Below are positions 57,930-64,000 of a stretch of 64,000 nt of DNA, in pieces. The stretch comes from Casuarina equisetifolia. Lineage: Eukaryota; Streptophyta; Magnoliopsida; Fagales; Casuarinaceae. Location: contig CM052360.1 of assembly GCA_028551475.1 (NCBI GenBank), forward strand, positions 21,956,682-22,020,681. Direction: 5' to 3'. The first letter of the stretch is position 1, and each line of letters starts with the position of its first letter. A program made the translations under genes and the position numbers. The notes below the pieces were generated by a model that worked only from the letters and a program-made list of their open reading frames with translations, had not been told where the DNA came from and did not search any database.

Positions 57930-58245
57930 TACTAAGCTCCATAAATCTCACCCAATCCAATTTGCCATGCCACATCAGCGGCACTTATCCATGGTGGAAT
58001 TCCACACGTGAGAGAAAGCCATGTCAGCCCTACCACGCGCACGTCCTCCCTCCTCGCGCGCCGTACCGCTCTCTTCCTCAACTCTGCAAACGGAAATAAT
58101 CGACCCTGCGTCAGATTGATTGCAAATCTCCACCGAAGATTCCAGAGATGGAAAGCTTCCCCCAAATTTGAGTTCTTTCTAAAAGATTCAGCGACGACCT
58201 CAAAATATCTCACTAAAATGGTTGACGATCGGCCGAACTGATTCC
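57930..58245 (+). other. GC-richer island resembling a promoter and first exon
   Basis: It contains 'ccacacgtgaga' (a CACGTG G-box core at 58005), many CpG and a Ser/Arg-rich frame from ATG 58021 (MSALPRARPPSSRAVPLSSS) that stops after 32 codons. A second frame (LARRTALFLNSANGNNR, then FQRWKASPKFEFFLKD) is open to 58241. This is the composition of the 5' end of a nuclear gene, possibly with an organelle-targeting leader, but no downstream exons were found. It may be a gene remnant. Confidence 0.3.
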
Positions 58246-59510
58246 TTTCTCCTTTCGTTTTGCACCACTTTTAGTTGCCATGTTAAGTCATTTGATTAGG
58301 ATTATAAGTTCCCATTGTATGTACATTATTTCTGTATCCATTGTACTAGAAAATCTCGGTTTACTGCAACCTACGATTCTCTGGGTTTCGTTTGGTTGCC
58401 GAGAAAATATGTTCTTTAATTTCTTTCTGGGTTTATCTCTAGTACACCATCATATACGTCGGAAGATAGTTGAGTGTTATAGGCAAAATAGACTCATCCA
58501 TGGGGTCTTTCATCCAGTGAACAATTAAACTCCTCATTTCTTACGTAGTTTGTAATTTGTGATCAAAATTTTTGTCTTTGGACACTGTTTAGCAGACCAA
58601 CTGCAATCCTTCTCAAACATCCTCCTGTGGCTCTATTTACCTTTGAAAAACATCTTTGGAAGTCAGGAATGATGCTTGATTTTGACTTTAAGCAACCCCT
58701 TTCTTTGTGCGGTTGGAGCCGCTGAACCTTCGGACTACTTTAAACTTTGCCATTTACGAGAATCTCTTTCTTGATTTGCTTTTGGTCAATGTCCAGCTTC
58801 TCTGTTTGGTCTGCCGGCTGATTCTGTAGGGCTTTCATATTTCTTCATACATTTTGCTTCTTTTTGGTCTAACGTAATTTTAATGAGTTGTAAAAAAGAA
58901 ATCAAGTCAAAATGCATTTCCGTTCTGGGTTATTTCAGTTTTCAATTTGTTAAATTTTAGGTCAAATTTGACCAGATTCTATCGTTCACTCCTACATCAG
59001 CCTTTCTTCAAGCAAACAACATCGGTGACCATAGTAGATATCCGACGCTATCTAAAACACCATAATATTACTGAAATTAGTCTTTCCTCATTTGTGTTGA
59101 AGTAAGAAGTTTACGAAGGAATAAAATAGAATTGTACAAATCAAGAACATATAGAATTTACTAACCTCTATGTATATATGGTCATCGTAGATAAACTCTT
59201 ATCTAATTAAAACCAATGTTTTGGAGTGTACGAACAAAAAATTGAATTTAAATATGAAGAATGATTCTAAAGTTTAAGTCTTTGGTTGCAAATTGAATGA
59301 AATAATAAATAAAGAATGAAAAATTAATTTCTCTAGAATGACTTTTGGTTATGTAAATGATTTATTGTTAGCAAAATCAAAAAGTGAGTCATTTCCATTT
59401 CTAAAATCTTAAGAGATGGCAAGCTTTTAATAATAATAAGCAATTAAGAATAGAACTTGTCCATCAACAGAAGATGCTCATGACTTTTAGGATTTAAAGA
59501 AGTCAATAGG
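58246..59510. other. Spacer, nothing recognised
   Basis: AT-rich. No coding or repeat signal that I can support apart from short low-complexity runs. Confidence 0.45.
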
Positions 59511-59514
59511 TGAA

Positions 59515-61895
59515 AGTCCGATCCGGGCTCAACCTTGTCAAGTCAAGCCAACATCCTCTCTTAGCCCAACTTGGTGCTCTCCTCTTCTATTCCACCCTTT
59601 AGAACAAAAAGACAACCCGTGTCTTCGTCAATAAATAGTTGGATTCATAGAAACAATCCGTGCTTCTGCTTGGCAGCTCCTTTCCTCGTCTTGGGTTTGT
59701 CTACGACCTCTCTCTCCGGCAAGTGACACAATATACGAGTCGAAGTATAACCTATTGCCTTTAATAAATAAATTGAGAATAAGATTTTGATATTCAAAGT
59801 ATGAGATGATTATTATTCATTTGTTAAGAATTATATTCTAGTTACTCTTCAATTCTCAAGAGGTTATATTGTAGTTCATTTTTAGTTTGTTAGATTTTGT
59901 ATTGTAGTCAAATTTTGTTGCTAGGTCCTTCATATATCAAGTAAAACTTAAATTTCTTTAAAGATTAAATATAAGTTACTTTAAACATAAATTATTCAAT
60001 TTTAAAATTTATTTTTTGACATGATATCTAAACATAACCACTTATTGATCAATTTTCATTATGGTATAATATTAAAAAAAAAGGGTACAATATCATAGTT
60101 CTTATTTAATTCATTCTTAAAACTAATTAATAGATGTTGCGTGGTAGTGATTCAACATTACATAGATTAACTTGACAACCTCTTTCAATTTCACCATCAT
60201 TTATATTTAATATTTTTTTTATTGGAATAATAAATTGTATTAATAAAAATTAGAGTATAGAAATAAAGAAGTATATTTTACCATTACCAATGCTACTAAA
60301 AATAAGAAAAAATGAAGGTTCAAAGCTTTTAAATTTAACTCAAAATGACATTTTCATAGGATGATTTTATATTTTCAACTAAATAAATTTTTTCTCATAT
60401 AATTTTCTTTATTTTTGTCAACAGAATTGGAATATTATTCTTTTTCTTGAAAATACCTTTTATTTTGTCCATACCTTTTATAGTAAATATAAGTTAAAAA
60501 AGATACATTAAAAAGTATCCTAAAGAAATATTTCAATCTAAAATTTGTTCTCATTTTATACTTTCAGCATCCCGTAACTATTGGTTTCATTGTACTTGGA
60601 TACTTAATAAAAATGATTATCATTTCAAATCATAAAACTCTTTGACAATTGTGTTGTGGATGAGGGAGTCAGCTGAAGCTCGTGAAATGGAAGTTAAGAA
60701 AAATTATGCTTGTTTTCTGTTTTCCTTTCCGAAGGCCACTTTCAACTTCATGTCAGCAGTCCTTCAACTAAACCCGCAAGTAGTAGTTGCTGTGGACAAT
60801 GTTATACTTGGACGGGCCTTCGTATGGCTTTTCTTTTCTCAAACTTGGCGACAACACTTTAAATAAACAACAAGTGGACTTTCTGACAGCAACCTTTAAA
60901 TAAAGTAGCTAGTGGCTAGCTACGCAAGTAAGAGGTTGCTCCTGGACAAAGTAAAAGTAATTCCATTGTTAATGCGGATTTCAACAAAGTTCTTAGAGAG
61001 CTTTATGATCCCTCAATGGAATAAGAATTTTGGGAGCGGGATTTAAATGATAAAAGTTTCTTATTAAAATGTATAATAAAATCAATTTGTGATCAAAACA
61101 TTCACTAAAGCAAACACAATTATGTTGGAATAATAAATGACCGAAATTCAAGTCCAATTTTATCCTCGAAGAGTCCTCTAATCTATCCACTCAAAGAAAA
61201 ACCTTAAAATATTGAACAAAATAACCTCAGATTTGTAAAGATTGTTAAAGCAAACGCAATATGGAAAAAAGAAAAAAGAAAATTACAATCAAGCCTTATG
61301 TTATTGGCTAATAATCTTGTAATCCTCATTTTAAGGATATATATTAGATGCGTTTTTAAAGTAGCATTTCTCTCTAATATATGTAACAGCGTAACCTTTG
61401 GCTTGGAAGGACGATTACAGAAAACTTGTTTGATAAAAAGATCAAATTTTGTTTCTTATTTTATTCTCTAAAAGTTTCCTTACCTCTCTATCCAAGTTAA
61501 GACATCAAAAATGCCTTGGAGGTAGTCGATATTTTCTTACTACAATATGAGGTACATCACATTTTCTCTTGACATTGTTTTAAAATGAAGATGATTTGGA
61601 AGAATAGTAAATTATCAAAGTTCAAGTCTTACTTTAGTTTCTAAAATCTTTTAATGTGGTCATAAGAAAATTAGAAACATATTGGGATTGGTATTCAAGA
61701 CTTTTCCTTTTTACCAAATATAAAAAAAAATTATTTTTATCTGAAAGTACAATTAAAATAAATGCATTTTAAAGAAACAAATGACCAAAGTTCAACTTAT
61801 AGTTTCTTATCAAGAGTCTCCTTATCTCTTCCTTCTTTACATCCCTCTTCCTATTTCTCATTATCTAATCACCCTCCCGTCCAAACTTCTTTCTG
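59515..61895 (+). repeat. Segmental repeat block P, copy 3
   Basis: Matches 6775-9315 in the same orientation along its full length. It lacks the 77-bp tandem duplication. A 74-codon open frame (60642-60866) exists here, but the same frame is interrupted in copy 1, so I leave it out as a gene. Confidence 0.82.
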
Positions 61896-63080
61896 TCAAA
61901 CTAAGTCACTCAATACGTTCACCAAATATGAATTTATCTCCCGTAAAGTGCCGCCACCGCCTATCTCACTAGAGACCAATGCCTTTACTGAACTGACGTC
62001 GTCTCCTATCGCCACCGTCGAAGCCTTCACTGCCGTTAGTTGGTGAAGGCTAGGGGGCCACTCCAAAACTGCAGCATCCTCGGCCCCTGTTTTCTTGCTG
62101 GATTCCCTTTCTCCCCTTTCCTAATTTTGCCCTCCCCGTATAAATAGATATATATAGAAATTGCTTCCTCAATACGACAAATTTTATGTCTCCCTTCTAC
62201 TATAGACGTTAAGACTCCATATGAGCCTCAATCTTAGTCATGCTATTAAGTTGTTGTTTATTAACGACAATAAAAAAATCATAAAGGCCGTATATCTAGT
62301 TCATGAAGCCAATAACATAAAATAAATAAATAAAATCAGGTATTTTTTACTTCCCTAAAAGAAATTCCTGTATTTTATGATGGCTAAGTGAATCCTACAG
62401 GTTTTTGGTCTCATTTGAGTATGGATTTTTCCAACAACTTCCCTTGTCTTCCCATGTCTTAGCTTAACTTAACCAATTCTACTAGTGGCCTTATATGTAG
62501 GAGATGGTGACTGAAAGGTTTGTTACTCTCGCCTTTAAACATCAATTAGACTCTTTACCAATCCTAGCATGTGATACATGTTGTAAGCTAAATTTGTCCA
62601 CAATCTATATCTAATCAAAGACGAGCCCTTAGCTCCCTTGCTATGATTTTAACACCTTGTACTAGAAATAGAAAATTATAAATTGCATATTCAAAATTCA
62701 AGGTGAAAATTGGAATGACTACACCTCAATTGTGCAATGAAGGAGCTATATTGAAACCATTGGACAGCTTGAAATCAAGTATCTCTGATACCACTTCCCT
62801 CTTGAATAATTTGTATAAGGTAGTTTTTGATGAAATTAATTCCTAAGTAGCCATAAATGGTAAAGTAGATAAAGTTGTAAAAGAGTCAAAAGTAGGTTAT
62901 GGCCACTATACCCATTGTAGACTACTCAAAATTTGTTGCATCTACTAGTAGCATTGAAATGCCTTAAAAACTAGTAGCCATGGTAATGGTTAATCAAACT
63001 ACTACATTAGATTACCTTTCCCCAACTTAAAAGGTAAATCAAATTTTGGTAAAACTCCCTTCATAAGTAATTAAGGAAGG
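61896..63080. other. Spacer with a short GC-richer, TATA-bearing segment
   Basis: 61950-62160 is CpG-richer and ends in 'ccgtataaatagatatata' (about 62136), which could be a promoter, but no gene follows. The rest is AT-rich. Confidence 0.3.
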
Positions 63081-63084
63081 TAAA

Positions 63085-64000
63085 AGTCATTTTGGTAATT
63101 GTCTTGTGGGTTATTTTTTGAATGCTAGCACTTCATATTATGCAATAAAAGAAATTATTAAAAAGTTTTGGGTAAGGATAACTTATTACATATTATTAAC
63201 GCTTTTGTGGATAGATTCTTTTTCTTTCAATTTTCTAATGTTTAGAAGCTAGAAGAATTAATGAAAATTGGAGTATGAGACATAGCTGGTAAACTTTTAT
63301 TTTTTCAAAAATAACATCCTTCTATTAGATTGGAGAAGCTCAAGATATCCATTTATTTCCTTTTAGGTTAAATTGTTTAATGTCCCTTGTGTAGTATGGA
63401 ACAAGATTGGTATGAGCTGTGTTAGTAGTATGCTAGGTAAACCTTTATATATGGACAAAGCTATTCAACAAAAAGTCTGATTATCATATGCTAAAGTCTC
63501 TATTATGATGGATATGGATAGTAAATTTTCTAAAAATTTGATGTCAATATAAGAAACGATGATGTGTTTTAGATTACTATGAAGTATGGTTGGATTTCCT
63601 TTAACTATAAAAAATGTAATTGCTTTGGTCATAAGGATTACACTATTAGAAAAAATGTATAGATTTCAAAGAAGAAATGGCTTTTTTGGAGTTCTAGTTA
63701 TGATAGTAAATCAAAAAGGAAATATTCAAGTTCCACTTATAGGTGTAGTGAATCATGTTAATACCCACGCAATTAGGAAGAATGGTTTTACTTGGGCTGT
63801 TGGTATGAATACTATCAAGCTAGTGTTGCTTCCTATACTACGCAAGGCAATAACCTTAACATAAACTCAAAATTTATTCCTATTACTAATAAGAGGAGAA
63901 CTCTTAAAAAAAAAGAAGGACAAAGATTGTGTAATCATATTAAAAAACAAGTTTGCTCAACTTGTTGATGACATTTTAGAGTTTTTAAATCTTCTTTGTA
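63085..64000 (+). mobile_element. LINE ORF1 relic (DUF4283 and CCHC zinc knuckle)
   Basis: On the plus strand the DUF4283 region of plant LINE ORF1 is readable through stops: FGNCLVGYFLNASTSYY (63090), LFNVPCVVWNKIGMSC (63372), GKPLYMDKAIQQK (63436), then a zinc knuckle CNCFGHKDYTIRKN (63619). ORF1 proteins bind the element's RNA. Several stops and shifts are present and the window ends before any reverse transcriptase. It may belong to the same broad family as the LINE at 24137, but no overlap allows comparison. Confidence 0.75.

Noticed and set aside
60642-60866. 74-codon open frame in block P, copy 3
   Set aside because: The matching sequence in copy 1 (7970-8160) has an in-frame stop and a shift, so the frame is not conserved.
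61762-62046. 94-codon plus-strand frame near the end of block P
   Set aside because: It straddles the repeat boundary, has low-complexity Ser/Pro composition and no domain.
62782-62793. Sequence TCTCTGATACCA, the reverse complement of a tRNA-Met-type primer-binding site
   Set aside because: No LTR end (TG) follows within the usual two or so bases and no gag lies on the expected side, so it is probably chance.
1-64000. CRISPR arrays, operons and Shine-Dalgarno sites
   Set aside because: None seen. Introns, TATA boxes, LINEs and copia elements show plant nuclear DNA, where these are not expected.

Overview
The window is nuclear DNA of a flowering plant, most likely a eudicot. It is AT-rich, genes have GT-AG introns and TATA boxes, and there is no operon structure or ribosome binding site. 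Plant-specific families are present (a DOXC-type 2-oxoglutarate dioxygenase, a DUF247 protein, germin-like proteins). Much of the rest is broken Ty1-copia elements, LINEs, foldback elements and segmental duplications. I cannot name the species. Only two genes look intact.

Layout. 0-6.2 kb: two 2-oxoglutarate/Fe(II) dioxygenase genes in tandem. The first (331-1993) is a pseudogene with one nonsense codon and a lost N-terminus; the second (4289-6077) is complete, with three exons and 347 residues. 6.8-34.9 kb: a cluster of repeated blocks that I call P, Q, E and F. Unit 1 (about 6.8-14.2 kb) and unit 2 (about 14.5-24.1 kb) are direct; unit 3 (about 26.0-34.9 kb) is inverted; a further P block lies at 59.5-61.9 kb. 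Block E of each unit carries a germin-like protein (cupin) pseudogene. Units 2 and 3 also carry a small multi-exon gene-like locus that I do not recognise. Units 1 and 3 share a deletion in the germin relic that unit 2 lacks, so they are closer relatives. LINE debris (24.1-25.1 kb) and a solo-LTR-like insertion (26.45-27.22 kb) came later.

35.4-51.6 kb: a second, unrelated duplication (35.4-41.6 against 49.9-51.6 kb) built around a foldback element. The first copy is broken open by retroelements: an LTR and gag remains at 36.6-38.9 kb and a Ty1-copia gag relic on the minus strand at 39.05-40.4 kb. Between the copies lie a recognisable but dead Ty1-copia element (43.6-46.4 kb) and a 3-kb element with about 0.86-kb inverted arms (46.4-49.4 kb).

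51.2-56.6 kb: a promoter-like segment repeated about three times leads into an intact 452-residue DUF247 gene (55023-56381), probably with an intron in its 5' leader. 56.6-59.5 kb is mostly unassigned, with a GC-richer island near 58 kb. The right end (63.1-64 kb) is a decayed LINE ORF1.

I see no CRISPR, no confident tRNA or rRNA gene, and no clearly new enzymatic system. The most original material is the P-Q-E-F cluster with its germin relics and unknown small gene, the triplicated DUF247 promoter region and the long-armed foldback element. All alignments were made by eye, so repeat boundaries are approximate to tens of bases.
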